Assembly (NCBI RefSeq): GCF_000498395.2
Contig: NZ_CP010979.1
Location: 4,402,001 to 4,466,000, forward strand
Origin: Pseudomonas putida S13.1.2
Lineage (GTDB): Bacteria; Pseudomonadota; Gammaproteobacteria; Pseudomonadales; Pseudomonadaceae
Direction: 5' to 3'
Length of the DNA: 64,000 nt
The number at the start of each line of letters is the position of its first letter. Within the stretch, counting starts at the first letter, position 1. The translations under genes were made by a program, and so were the position numbers. The notes below the pieces were generated by a model. That model saw nothing but the letters and a program-made list of their open reading frames with translations, had not been told where the DNA came from and made no database searches. Below, piece by piece: positions 8,750 through 17,425 of this stretch.

Positions 8750-9565
8750 ATGTGGTCGTTCAGCGCCTGGCGGCGCAAGCGCGCACTGGCGCGCTACCCC
8801 ATCGAGCCAAAGCAGTGGCAGGCCGTGCGCGAGCGCCTGCCCATGCTGGACGGCATCAGCGACGACGAAGACCACTGGCTGCGCGAAGCCTGCATCCTGT
8901 TCCTGCTCGACAAGCACCTCACCTGCTTGCCAGGCGTTGAACCCGACGACGAGCAGCGCCTGTTGCTGGCCGCCCAGGCGCAGCTGCCGCTGCTGCACCT
9001 GGGTGAGCTGAACTGGTACCAGGGCTTCCACGAAATCATCCTGTACCCCGACGACTTCAAGAGCCCCCAGCGCCACCGCGATGCCAGTGGCGTGGAGCAC
9101 GTATGGGACGGTGAGCACAGCGGCGAGGCCTGGCAACAGGGGCCGATCATCCTGGCCTGGAACGGCGTGCTGGCCAGCGGTGGCTGGGAGGCCTACAACC
9201 TGGTCATCCATGAGCTGGCGCACAAGCTGGACATGCTCAATGGCGATGCCAACGGCCTGCCCCCGCTACACAGCGGCATGCCGGTGGATGAGTGGGCAAC
9301 GGCCATGCAGCAGGCCTACGACGACCTCAACCGCCAGCTGGACAACAACCCCGACGCCGAAACCGCCATCGACCCGTATGCCGCAGAAAACCCGGCGGAG
9401 TTCTTTGCCGTCACCAGCGAATACTTCTTTAGTGCCCCCGACCTGCTGCACCAGGCTTATCCGTTGGTCTACCACCAGTTGTCGCAGTTCTACCGGCAAG
9501 ACCCGCTGGTGCGGCTGCACCGGCTGCAGGCCGAACACCCCGAATACCGCGAAAGCCAAGCCTGA
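8750..9565 (+). CDS. mtfA: MtfA-like zinc peptidase (M90 family)
   Basis: The 271-aa product shows the zinc-binding HELAH motif with His154, Glu155 and His158, and a downstream glutamate-rich ENPAEFFAVTSEYFF segment that supplies the third ligand in this family. In E. coli MtfA binds and inactivates the glucose repressor Mlc and has aminopeptidase activity. Pseudomonas lacks an obvious equivalent circuit, so the target here is unknown. The start at ATG 8750 has a close AGCAGG site. It is 20 bp downstream of the dedA-like gene and probably shares its transcript. Confidence 0.87.
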   Translation: MWSFSAWRRKRALARYPIEPKQWQAVRERLPMLDGISDDEDHWLREACILFLLDKHLTCLPGVEPDDEQRLLLAAQAQLPLLHLGELNWYQGFHEIILYPDDFKSPQRHRDASGVEHVWDGEHSGEAWQQGPIILAWNGVLASGGWEAYNLVIHELAHKLDMLNGDANGLPPLHSGMPVDEWATAMQQAYDDLNRQLDNNPDAETAIDPYAAENPAEFFAVTSEYFFSAPDLLHQAYPLVYHQLSQFYRQDPLVRLHRLQAEHPEYRESQA

Positions 9566-9613
9566 CGGGGCCGCACATCAGGCCAGGCGTGGCATGCCCC
9601 GGCAGAATGTGCC

Positions 9614-9619
9614 TATAAT
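9614..9619 (+). promoter_or_regulatory. Candidate -10 box of ppa
   Basis: TATAAT lies 40 bp before the ppa start. No strong -35 element is seen 17 bp upstream. The position fits a short leader for this highly expressed gene. Confidence 0.5.
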
Positions 9620-9658
9620 CGCCGCCACTTTTTTGGTCAAACACGGGGGCACTGCCCA

Positions 9659-10186
9659 ATGAGCTACAGCAAGATTCCGGCGGGCAAAGACCTGCCGAAC
9701 GACATCTACGTCGCCATCGAAATCCCGGCCAACCACGCGCCGATCAAATACGAGATCGACAAGGACAGCGACACCCTGTTCGTCGACCGTTTCATGGCCA
9801 CCCCGATGTTCTACCCAGCCAACTACGGCTTCATCCCGAACACCCTGGCTGACGACGGTGATCCGCTGGACGTGCTGGTGGTTACCCCTTACCCGGTAGC
9901 GCCAGGCTCGGTTATCCGCGCCCGTCCAGTTGGCGTGCTGAACATGACCGACGACGGCGGCGGCGACGCCAAGGTCATCGCTGTTCCTCACGACAAGCTG
10001 TCGCAGCTGTACGTCGACGTGAAGGAATACACCGACCTGCCAGCCCTGCTGATCCAGCAGATCGAGCACTTCTTTGCCAACTACAAAGATCTCGAGAAGG
10101 GCAAGTGGGTCAAGATCGAAGGCTGGGATGGCGCTGACGCCGCCCGTGCCGCGATCACCAAATCGGTTGCTGCCTACAAAGGCTGA
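9659..10186 (+). CDS. ppa: Inorganic pyrophosphatase
   Basis: Family I soluble pyrophosphatase hydrolyses PPi to two phosphates in the cytosol, which pulls biosynthetic reactions forward. The product is 175 aa, the usual bacterial length. The signature DGDPLDVLV carries the metal-binding aspartates, and the conserved EIPANHAPIKYEID and YPANYGFIPNT stretches are present. It is a single-gene unit with a TATAAT box upstream and a strong terminator 15 bp downstream. Confidence 0.97.
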   Translation: MSYSKIPAGKDLPNDIYVAIEIPANHAPIKYEIDKDSDTLFVDRFMATPMFYPANYGFIPNTLADDGDPLDVLVVTPYPVAPGSVIRARPVGVLNMTDDGGGDAKVIAVPHDKLSQLYVDVKEYTDLPALLIQQIEHFFANYKDLEKGKWVKIEGWDGADAARAAITKSVAAYKG

Positions 10187-10200
10187 TACCGGTTTTAAAA

Positions 10201-10226
10201 AAAACCCGCCTCGGCGGGTTTTTTTA
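10201..10226 (+). terminator. Rho-independent terminator of ppa
   Basis: AAAACCCGCC-TC-GGCGGGTTTTTTT forms a G+C-rich stem with a short loop and a T run, just after the ppa stop. It carries an A run on the left and so may work in both directions. Confidence 0.93.
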
Positions 10227-10371
10227 TACCCGAAACGGCGACAACGCCTTCATCGGTAAAAAGTCCTACGCAGTCCTACACCAACGCCCTACAAGCAGGC
10301 ATTTTTCGTACAAATTCCGTCAACAACCGGTTCATTTCCTTGTGGGTACCGCATCGCTACACTCGCCCCCC

Positions 10372-11073
10372 ATGAACACGTCCGGCGACCGCCTCAAAGC
10401 CCTTCTCCACGAATGTGGCCTGTCCCCTTCCGCTTTCGCCGCTCAGCGCAGCGTCACACCGCAGCACGTCAACAACTGGTTCAAACGCGGCGTGCCCCTG
10501 GCCCGGCTGGACGAACTGGCCGACCTGTTCTGTGTGTATAGGCGTTGGCTGCGCACGGGCGAAGGGCCAAAACACCCAATCCCGATCCAGCGCAACTACC
10601 CGCCACGCCAGGCACCCATCAACCCACCCAGCCCACTGTCGGCACACCGCGCCCGCCAGCTGAAGTTACCCTTTTACGAACTGCGAAACGGCCTGCTTTC
10701 ACCGGTGCCCAGCAAACACCTGCGCCTGCCCGCAAAAGCGCTGAAAGCGTTGGGTGTGCACGCCGATAACGCCATCTGCCTGGCCATGCCGGCCAGCAAC
10801 ATGCTGCCGCTGGTGCCACTGGAAGCCACCTTGGCCGTCGACCTGGGCATGACGCGGATAATAGAGGGCGAAACCTATGCCCTGCTGCACAATGGGGTGC
10901 TCAGGGTAAACAACCTCAGCCTCGGCACGCAGGGCACCCTGTACCTGCACAGCCATGACCGGCGCAATTACGCCGTCGAACGCTACACCCCCGCCCAGCG
11001 CCAGGCGCAGGGCCTGGAGATTATCGGCTGGGTATTCCACTGGTCGCATTTCCGCCAGCAGCGGCCGGGCTGA
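10372..11073 (+). CDS. XRE-type regulator with degenerate S24 (LexA/CI-like) domain
   Basis: The 233-aa protein has an XRE helix-turn-helix at about residues 6-60 (LSPSAFAAQRSVTPQHVNNWF), a proline-rich linker (about 68-95), and a C-terminal S24-like fold at about 110-225. Active S24 repressors carry the nucleophilic Ser in a GDSMxP motif and a Lys about 40 residues later. Here the first motif reads ASNMLP (141-146), with Asn at the Ser position. The second region reads LRVNNL (177-182), with no Lys. Self-cleavage is therefore not expected. No phage genes are nearby, so it looks like a domesticated chromosomal regulator of unknown target. Confidence 0.8.
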   Translation: MNTSGDRLKALLHECGLSPSAFAAQRSVTPQHVNNWFKRGVPLARLDELADLFCVYRRWLRTGEGPKHPIPIQRNYPPRQAPINPPSPLSAHRARQLKLPFYELRNGLLSPVPSKHLRLPAKALKALGVHADNAICLAMPASNMLPLVPLEATLAVDLGMTRIIEGETYALLHNGVLRVNNLSLGTQGTLYLHSHDRRNYAVERYTPAQRQAQGLEIIGWVFHWSHFRQQRPG

Positions 11074-11104
11074 AACAACCTGTGCCATTTTTTGCTGGGC
11101 ATCC

Positions 11105-11300
11105 TGCGCGTGCCCTTGTATGCTACGCCGCACATTATGCCCCGACCGGCGCAAGCCGCGGTCCAGAGGGCTCGGCGATACCCCACACGGGCATCTGCCA
11201 TCTCTTTCAGGCCCTTGATGGCCACACAGTTAAGGCGATTGCGGCTTACCATAAATTAGTCGGAAGCGTCCCCGAGAAGCCGGCCACAAGCCGGCTTTTT
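11105..11300 (+). ncRNA. Candidate small RNA upstream of an intrinsic terminator
   Basis: The 290-bp gap after the XRE gene holds no good ORF. It contains a TATGCT -10-like box at 11119-11124 and a hairpin with GGC/GCC and GACC/GGTC pairs closing a GCAA tetraloop (11144-11163). It ends in a strong rho-independent terminator (11277-11300). This combination suggests a transcript of about 170 nt. I do not recognise the family. It could instead be the 3' UTR of the upstream gene. Confidence 0.4.
11277..11300 (+). terminator. Rho-independent terminator
   Basis: AAGCCGGC (11277-11284), a 5-nt loop and GCCGGCTT (11290-11297) form a perfect 8-bp stem followed by T residues. It ends either the XRE gene transcript or the candidate small RNA. 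Confidence 0.88.
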
Positions 11301-11361
11301 AATGCCCGCAGAAATGTCGGGGCGCTGGCGAAACCCTCTGCGCCAACGCCCTCTGCGGCCT

Positions 11362-14301
11362 TCAGAAGCGCGTCACTACCCCCACCCGCAGCGTCCGCCC
11401 CGGTGCCGGCATGAAGCTTTGCGCCAGCGGGTCCAGATAGTAGCGATCGGTCAGGTTCTGCAGCGAAGCATTCACCTCGGTGTTCTCGAGCAACTTGTAC
11501 TTGAGGAACAGATCAAACAGCGCAACCGAGCGGTATTCCACCTGCGGCGTGGTGGCACCGGACTGCCAGGGCTTGTCGAGGGTATTGGTAGGCCCGGAGG
11601 TGTAGGTCACCCGTCCACCCACGGTCAATGCCTCGCCGAAGAAGCGCACGCCGCTCGTCAGGTTGGCTGAAAACCGTGGCGGGTTCTGTGTGTTGGTATA
11701 AGAGCCCATGAAACTTCCCGGCGTACAGTTGGGCGTGTTCTCGGTCTTCTGGTACGGGTTGGCCGTGGCGCGAAGTTTGCCGGCGAAGTCCGCGTCGCAG
11801 GTCTCGGTCTTGAGATAGTAGGTGGCCGAGAGGTCGGCGAACGCATGGCCGGCATCGTAGTGCGATTGCAGCTCAAGGCCGCGGGTGCTGAAGCTGTCGG
11901 TGTTGCTGAAGGTCATCAGGCCCCAAAGCTCCGGGCTTGGGTCGTAGTAACGGGTGATGTAGTTCTTTATCACGTTGTCGAAGTAGGCAAGCTTGACCGC
12001 GGCCGAATCGTGCTCGGTAAACAGGTTGTCGCGCAACGCACTGACGCCGATCTCCCAGCTCTGCGAGCGTTCGGGCTTCAGGCTTTTACCGGGGGCGACT
12101 TGCTGGGTACCCTGGCTGGTCTCGAACAAAGACGGCAGGCGCAGGCCTTGGGTGTAGGTGACATAGAAGAACGTGTCGGGCATCAGCTCGACATTGATGC
12201 CGAATGCCGGCGAGAAGCCGCCGCCACTGCTGCTGCCCTGCGGGCTATGGTCGTAGCCTGTGACCACGCTGCTGATGCCTTCGGAGCCGACCTCCACGCT
12301 GGTTGCGCCGAAGTCGTTGAAACGCACGCCATTGAACGGCTCGTTGCTGTTGCCGAAGACGATGCCGTTGTTCAGCCTCGGGTCGGTGGCGTCGGTGTAC
12401 TGGCCGTTCTGGTCGGGGAACCAGGTCATGCTGCCCCAGCCTTTTGGGCCACTCGCCGATATGTATCGTACCTCGCGGTCCTGACGCCGGGCGGTGGCCA
12501 GCACGGTGTTGTCCTTGGTGTGGAAGTGGCTGTAACGGCCACCGCCCCATAGGGTCAGTTGCTCGATCGGCTGGTATTCGAGCTTGCCGTTGAAGCTGAA
12601 CTCTTGCCGGGAGGCATCGCGCAGGGTGCGGTTGGCATCGATATCATGCTGGGTGATAAGCACACTTTTCTGCGGCTGCAGGTCTTCGAGCTGGAAGGCG
12701 CCGCCCAGGTCGAGCTTGAAGTCGCCATGGGTCGTTTCGAACCGGGAGACGTTGTTCAGGTCGCCACCAATACGGCGATTGTCCTGGCGGGTCCAGCTGC
12801 GGTCAGAACGAAACAACTGCGAAGCAGGCGCCGTCCAGGCCGAGCTCAAGGTGCTGGTTTTGGCGTCTGTCATCCACAGGTTGCTGGTCAGGTCGACCCA
12901 GGGGTTGCCGGCAGGCAGGTAGTGGTAGCGCGCCGTGTAGGTGTCGATCTTCACCGCGCCCAAGGGGTACTGGTAGATACCCGCGGTGCCGAAACGGTAG
13001 ATGTCGGAAGGCATGATCTCGGCAGTGCGACCGTCGTAGCGGCGATAGCCCAGGTCCAGCGTGTGGTCGTCGGCTATCCGCCAGGTTGCCTTCAGCAGGT
13101 ACGAGTCGGTTTTCGATGAAGAGTTGAGCACTTCTTCGCCGGCGTTGTAGGTCATTGCAACGCTCGGCTGCTCGCGGCCGTCTTCGTCATGGATGCGATA
13201 GCGGTCCTGGCCTTTCTTGCCGGAAAAGTAGTTGCCCTGGTTGCGGTGTGCATACGCCGCCACCACGTCCAGCCGCTCTGTGGTGAAGGCAAAGGCAGCG
13301 CTGCCAGACTCAGCCTCGGAGCCAAACAGGCTGCCGCGGCTGTCGCGTGGCGGCGCGGTCAGGCTTTCATCCCTGGAGCTGGCGCTGCGGTGAGCGGGGG
13401 CTACGCCGTTGTCCCAGAAATCGCCCTTGAGGCGCACGCCGACCTGCTTGCCGTCCACCAGAATGTCCTGCACACCGATCGTCTGCATCTCCACCGTGCC
13501 GCCTATCGCCCCGGACTTGGTCGACGGCCCTTTGTTCACGGTCAGACTGCTGATCAGGTCGGGATCGATATAGCTGCGCTGCTGGGTTCCGCCATAACCT
13601 CGATAGACATCCAGGGCCTGCTCAGAACCATCGACCTTGACCGCTACCCGGCTCTGGCCCTGGATGCCGCGGATGTTGACGTCCAGGGCACCGCCATTGC
13701 GGGTGTCACCAACCTGCACGCCAGGGATACCGTTGAGCAGGTCGCCCGCAGACACCCGCCCGAAGCGGTCGATCTGCTCGCTGGTCAGGTGCACTGACGA
13801 ACGTGGCGCTCTGTAGGTTTCCACCTCTGGGCCCTGTGCGGCGGCTTCGACCATCGTCGGCGACAACTCTGCTGCAGCACGGGCACCTGTGCCCTGCGCC
13901 ATCACCACGTAGGTGCCGGTAGCACTTGGCGCCAGCTGCAAACCGGTATTGGCGAGCAACCGCTGCATGCCCTCGCTGACCGTATACCGCCCTTTCAAGG
14001 CGGGCGCCGTTCGCCCGCGGATCAGGTCAGGCTCGTACGACAGCAGCAGCCCGGCCTGGCTGCTGAAGCTGCCGAGGGCTGCTCCCAGCGGGCCTTGGGC
14101 AATGTTGTAGTCACGCAGCGTGGCGTCGTCCAGGCGGGTAGCCGTGAGCGCAGCCTTGTAGGCATCCTGGGCCACAACCACGCTGCTGTGCAGCAGGCCT
14201 GCAGCGCAGCAACTGGTCATCGTGCAACGCAGGACAAAGGTGATGGGCGACAGGCAAGGCCGAGGGCGCGGAGCAGGTGAAGGACAACGTACTGGGAGCA
14301 T
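11362..14301 (-). CDS. TonB-dependent haem receptor with STN signalling domain (HasR/HxuA type)
   Basis: From ATG 14301 the product is 979 aa. The frame stays open upstream, but the signal peptide begins near this methionine. After the signal region (ending about AGLLHSSVVVAQ) comes an STN signalling domain (LGAALGSFSSQAGLLLSY... to the TGTYVVMAQG end). A plug domain follows (LTSEQIDRFGRVSAGDLLNGIPGVQV) and then a 22-strand barrel ending in LRVGVVTRF. The sequence resembles haemoglobin/haem receptors. The usual FRAP and NPNL motifs are replaced by LRLPS and GKSLKPERS. The gene is divergent from fecI/fecR-type genes, so surface signalling through the STN domain is expected. No haemophore gene is nearby, so the ligand is inferred. 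Confidence 0.85.
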   Translation of the reverse strand: MLPVRCPSPAPRPRPCLSPITFVLRCTMTSCCAAGLLHSSVVVAQDAYKAALTATRLDDATLRDYNIAQGPLGAALGSFSSQAGLLLSYEPDLIRGRTAPALKGRYTVSEGMQRLLANTGLQLAPSATGTYVVMAQGTGARAAAELSPTMVEAAAQGPEVETYRAPRSSVHLTSEQIDRFGRVSAGDLLNGIPGVQVGDTRNGGALDVNIRGIQGQSRVAVKVDGSEQALDVYRGYGGTQQRSYIDPDLISSLTVNKGPSTKSGAIGGTVEMQTIGVQDILVDGKQVGVRLKGDFWDNGVAPAHRSASSRDESLTAPPRDSRGSLFGSEAESGSAAFAFTTERLDVVAAYAHRNQGNYFSGKKGQDRYRIHDEDGREQPSVAMTYNAGEEVLNSSSKTDSYLLKATWRIADDHTLDLGYRRYDGRTAEIMPSDIYRFGTAGIYQYPLGAVKIDTYTARYHYLPAGNPWVDLTSNLWMTDAKTSTLSSAWTAPASQLFRSDRSWTRQDNRRIGGDLNNVSRFETTHGDFKLDLGGAFQLEDLQPQKSVLITQHDIDANRTLRDASRQEFSFNGKLEYQPIEQLTLWGGGRYSHFHTKDNTVLATARRQDREVRYISASGPKGWGSMTWFPDQNGQYTDATDPRLNNGIVFGNSNEPFNGVRFNDFGATSVEVGSEGISSVVTGYDHSPQGSSSGGGFSPAFGINVELMPDTFFYVTYTQGLRLPSLFETSQGTQQVAPGKSLKPERSQSWEIGVSALRDNLFTEHDSAAVKLAYFDNVIKNYITRYYDPSPELWGLMTFSNTDSFSTRGLELQSHYDAGHAFADLSATYYLKTETCDADFAGKLRATANPYQKTENTPNCTPGSFMGSYTNTQNPPRFSANLTSGVRFFGEALTVGGRVTYTSGPTNTLDKPWQSGATTPQVEYRSVALFDLFLKYKLLENTEVNASLQNLTDRYYLDPLAQSFMPAPGRTLRVGVVTRF

Positions 14302-14443
14302 GCTTTTCTCGCTCGTAGGGTTTGCGCCCACCACTGGCAGTGGGCTGTTACCTCCTCTGTCGCACGAGATCGAAAAAAGGATATGAATGAATGGGCAGCG
14401 TCCGAATTTACCGAACTGGCCTTGTGACTTGAGCAATTCTAGT

Positions 14444-14462
14444 GATAATGGTTTGCATTTGC
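14444..14462. promoter_or_regulatory. Fur box in the receptor/sigma-factor gap
   Basis: GATAATGGTTTGCATTTGC matches 13 of 19 positions of the Fur consensus. It lies 29 bp before the ECF sigma gene start and within the shared divergent promoter region. Iron-repressed expression of the sigma factor is expected. Confidence 0.7.
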
Positions 14463-14490
14463 GACAGCCCATGTATCAATTCAATCGACG

Positions 14491-15030
14491 ATGAATGCCC
14501 CCTTCTCCCCGCCTAACAGTACCGAGCCGTGCAGTATCGAAACGCTGTACATCGAGAATCACGCCTGGCTGCGCAACTGGCTTGCCTACCGGCTGAGGTC
14601 ATGGGGGCGCGGGGTGGCCGACGATCTGGCCCAGGATACGTTCCTGCGTGTGCTGGCCAGCCGCGAGGGCGCGCGGGTCGAGCCGATTCGTCAACCCCGC
14701 GCCTACCTGACGCGCATCGCGAACTGCGTGCTGGTGAGCTGGCGGCGCCGCCAGTCGCTGGAGCAGGCGTGGCTCGAAGCGCTGCTGTTGCTGCCAGAGC
14801 CCGAGCATCCTTCGCCTGAGCTGCAATATGTGATCCTCGAAACCCTGCATGAGATCGACGCAGTTCTGGACAAGCTGCGACCGCGTGCAAGGCAGGCATT
14901 CCTGATGGCGACACTGGACGGCATGAAGCAGAAGGACATCGCCGTGGCCTTGAACATAGCGCTGCCGACGGTGAAGAAGTACATCCACGAGGGCTACCTG
15001 GCCTGCCTGACGCAGATGCCCGATGACTAA
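14491..15030 (+). CDS. FecI-like ECF sigma factor for the haem receptor
   Basis: This 179-aa ECF sigma factor has region 2 (LAYRLRSWGRGVADDLAQDTFLRVLA, about residues 31-56) and region 4 (LRPRARQAFLMATLDGMKQKDIAVALNIALPTVKKYI). It should direct RNA polymerase to the receptor promoter when the anti-sigma factor is released. The start codon follows a Fur box, and the stop overlaps the anti-sigma start. Hxu and Has systems of P. aeruginosa have the same sigma/anti-sigma/receptor set, though here the receptor is divergent. Confidence 0.92.
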   Translation: MNAPFSPPNSTEPCSIETLYIENHAWLRNWLAYRLRSWGRGVADDLAQDTFLRVLASREGARVEPIRQPRAYLTRIANCVLVSWRRRQSLEQAWLEALLLLPEPEHPSPELQYVILETLHEIDAVLDKLRPRARQAFLMATLDGMKQKDIAVALNIALPTVKKYIHEGYLACLTQMPDD

Positions 15031-15982
15031 CGGTACTGCAACACCCGACGATGCCATCGCGCAGCATGTGCTTGCCCAGGCAGCCTCGTGGCTGATGCTG
15101 ATGCAGGAAGGCCCGCTGCTGCCTGCCCAGCAGCTCGAACTGGAACGCTGGCGGCTTGCCAATGATGAGCACGAACGTGCATGGAAAAGGGCGCAGCGCC
15201 TGCTTTCACGCCTGGGCAGCCTGCCGCCAACGCTGGCCAGGCAGACCCTGCAACGCCCCCAGGGCAGGCGGGCGGTACTGCGCGGCCTGGTTCTGCTGAT
15301 GGGTGCCGCACCGCTTGGGTGGTGGGGCTGGCGCTCGCAGGCCGGGCGTTTTACCAGTGATTACCAGACAGCTGTGGGTGAGCGCACAAACGCGCGGCTG
15401 GCCGACGGCACACAGATCATCCTCAATACCGACAGTGCCCTGCAGCTGGTTTTCGATAGCGCGCAACGGCTGCTGCATCTGCGCCGTGGCGAGGTGTACA
15501 TCGTGACCGCTGCCGACCCACGGCCGCTGATGGTGCAGACCGGGCATGGTCAGTTGCTCGCGCTGGGCACGCGGTTCAGCGTGCGCCAGCTGGCCGATGA
15601 AACCTTGCTTGAGGTGTATGAAGGCGCCGTGCAGGTACGCCCCGACAGCGCCAGCGTGGCGGCAGGCGAGAACATCATCCGCGCCGGGCAGCAGGTTCGA
15701 TTCAGCCGGGAGCGTCTGGGCCTTGTCGGGGAGGTGCATGAAACCAGCCTGGCTTGGCAGCGCGGCTTGCTGGTGGCCGATGACATGCCATTGCAACAGT
15801 GGGCCCAGGCATTGATGCGCTACGCCGACCAGCGCCTGGAGTGCGACCCCGCGTTGAGCGAACTGCGGGTGTCTGGCACCTTCCCGGTCGATGATCTGCC
15901 GCTGGCGTTGGCCATGCTGGCCCAGACCTATGGGCTGCAGGTTCGCCAGGGTGATGGGCGCCTGGTTATCAGTCGGTTATAG
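15023..15982 (+). CDS. FecR-like anti-sigma/sigma regulator
   Basis: The 319-aa inner membrane protein has an N-terminal cytosolic domain (DUF4880 type, AQAASWLMLMQEG...WRLANDEHERAW). One membrane segment follows at about residues 85-102 (LRGLVLLMGAAPLGWWGW). Next come a periplasmic FecR domain (TAVGERTNARLADGTQIILNTDSAL) and a C-terminal secretin/TonB short-N-like region that contacts the receptor STN domain. It overlaps the sigma gene by 8 bp, so expression is translationally coupled. It transmits the occupied-receptor signal to the sigma factor. Confidence 0.92.
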   Translation: MTNGTATPDDAIAQHVLAQAASWLMLMQEGPLLPAQQLELERWRLANDEHERAWKRAQRLLSRLGSLPPTLARQTLQRPQGRRAVLRGLVLLMGAAPLGWWGWRSQAGRFTSDYQTAVGERTNARLADGTQIILNTDSALQLVFDSAQRLLHLRRGEVYIVTAADPRPLMVQTGHGQLLALGTRFSVRQLADETLLEVYEGAVQVRPDSASVAAGENIIRAGQQVRFSRERLGLVGEVHETSLAWQRGLLVADDMPLQQWAQALMRYADQRLECDPALSELRVSGTFPVDDLPLALAMLAQTYGLQVRQGDGRLVISRL

Positions 15983-15994
15983 GGGCGCCCGTCG

Positions 15995-17215
15995 TCAGTC
16001 ATTTGGGGCGCGCGGGCTGGCAGAGGCCGTCAAACTGCTCTTCAGGAATTCCTCGCGCACCTGATGCATCTGCAAGTGTGTTTTCCCCGTCGCATACTCC
16101 AACCCCGCAAGCCCCATTTCCAGCGCCAGCTCGGGATGCCGGGCAGCATGACGAATACGGTCTGCCAGGCTGGACGGGTTCCCGGTTTCAAACGTGAGCG
16201 TGTTGTGCTTGCTGGTTATGTCCAGCACCCCGGATGTGTCAGAACCGATGACGGGAACGCCCTGGCTGAATGCGTCAAAAATGATGCGGGGTTGTTCCTG
16301 TTTCAATGTCGGCACCAACAGCCAGTCATGCTGGGCAATGATGCTGAAAAAGTCTTTGCCGTAATCAACTGCGTTCTGGAACCGCACTTCGATGCCGCCA
16401 TGGTCTTCAGCTGCAAAGCGTAGGCAGTGCTCTTTGAAATCACCCTCACCCATGAGGGTGACGGTGATATCAATATTTTCGATTTGCAGTTGTTCAATGG
16501 CTTCAAGGACTACCAGAACACCTTTATCCAGGACAAGGCGTGATGGGTAAAGCAGTTTGAGTTTACGGTTGCCTTTGGCTTCGAATCTTTTCCTGACGGC
16601 GTCCGGTGCCGCGATGTATTTTTTATCCAGCCAGCTGGCAGGGTTGATCAGCGTGCGGCTGCTATTACGCCCAAGAAAATATTCCTTGTAGAAAGACTGA
16701 GTAAAGATCCTGGCATTCGCCAGCTTCAGGCAGCGCTTCAACAAAAGGGTGTGCATATGGTGTTCGATGATTGCTCTGAGGCTTCGCGGCTGCCCCTGAG
16801 CCAACATCCAGAATGAAGACTCTATGACAATCACCCACTGAAAGCGGAAGAACGGCTTGAGCGGCAATAGATAGAAGGACAAAGGGAATGCCCAACCTGC
16901 CCCGTCAGAATGAACGATCCTGGCCTTCTTGCAGGCGTTGATGACGGTGATGAAATTCGGAATAAAATTCTTTAATACTGACGCAAGCCCATAGTCCTTG
17001 CGCAACGCATACAACCATTTTACATCCAGATGACCAATGCTTTGCAGCCCGTCGATATTGCTGCCTCGTTCAACAGGGCAGCACATCCCGAAGTTTGCTA
17101 TGTAGCCCAAATGAAGTTCTATATCTTTGACCCACAAGGGATCTGTGAATACGTCACCTTGCTCGTCTACTACAACAGCAATGCGAGTGAACAGAATGTA
17201 TGGGTCTTCAATCAT
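15995..17215 (-). CDS. GT4-type (group 1) glycosyltransferase, low-GC and isolated
   Basis: The 406-aa product has a GT-B fold. The donor half carries LLYPSRLVLDKGVLVVLEAI (about residues 217-236) and the E-x7-E-like segment EQPRIIFDAFSQGVPVIGSD. The start is ATG 17215 behind GAGGGG. Base composition is visibly lower in G+C than the neighbours, and codon use includes many A/T-ending codons. It stands alone without other polysaccharide genes. It was probably acquired horizontally, and its acceptor and sugar cannot be named. It ends 12 bp from the convergent anti-sigma gene. Confidence 0.8.
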   Translation of the reverse strand: MIEDPYILFTRIAVVVDEQGDVFTDPLWVKDIELHLGYIANFGMCCPVERGSNIDGLQSIGHLDVKWLYALRKDYGLASVLKNFIPNFITVINACKKARIVHSDGAGWAFPLSFYLLPLKPFFRFQWVIVIESSFWMLAQGQPRSLRAIIEHHMHTLLLKRCLKLANARIFTQSFYKEYFLGRNSSRTLINPASWLDKKYIAAPDAVRKRFEAKGNRKLKLLYPSRLVLDKGVLVVLEAIEQLQIENIDITVTLMGEGDFKEHCLRFAAEDHGGIEVRFQNAVDYGKDFFSIIAQHDWLLVPTLKQEQPRIIFDAFSQGVPVIGSDTSGVLDITSKHNTLTFETGNPSSLADRIRHAARHPELALEMGLAGLEYATGKTHLQMHQVREEFLKSSLTASASPRAPND

Positions 17216-17425
17216 ATTCCCCTCACAGGGATGCCAAGGACACTAACGGTTGAATTGTCTACATGGGGCCTACTCCTCAATACCAGCCGTCCATCTCAAC
17301 AACGTTCCAGCGTCCTTGCAAACCTTCTGCACACGCAGCAAGCGCTCCGCATGGGTTCACTCTAGTGCGGCTTCACAGATTGCACACGCGGTGTAGCAAC
17401 AATTTCTCATCGTTTGCTGCCCCCT

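Noticed and set aside
10372..11073. Prophage remnant around the S24-like regulator
   Set aside because: No integrase, att-like repeats or phage structural genes flank it; the neighbours are ppa and a TonB receptor.
17030..17365. Plus-strand ORF of 111 codons at the glycosyltransferase start
   Set aside because: It is antisense to the glycosyltransferase 5' end and its upstream region, has no recognisable domain or ribosome site, and is probably chance.
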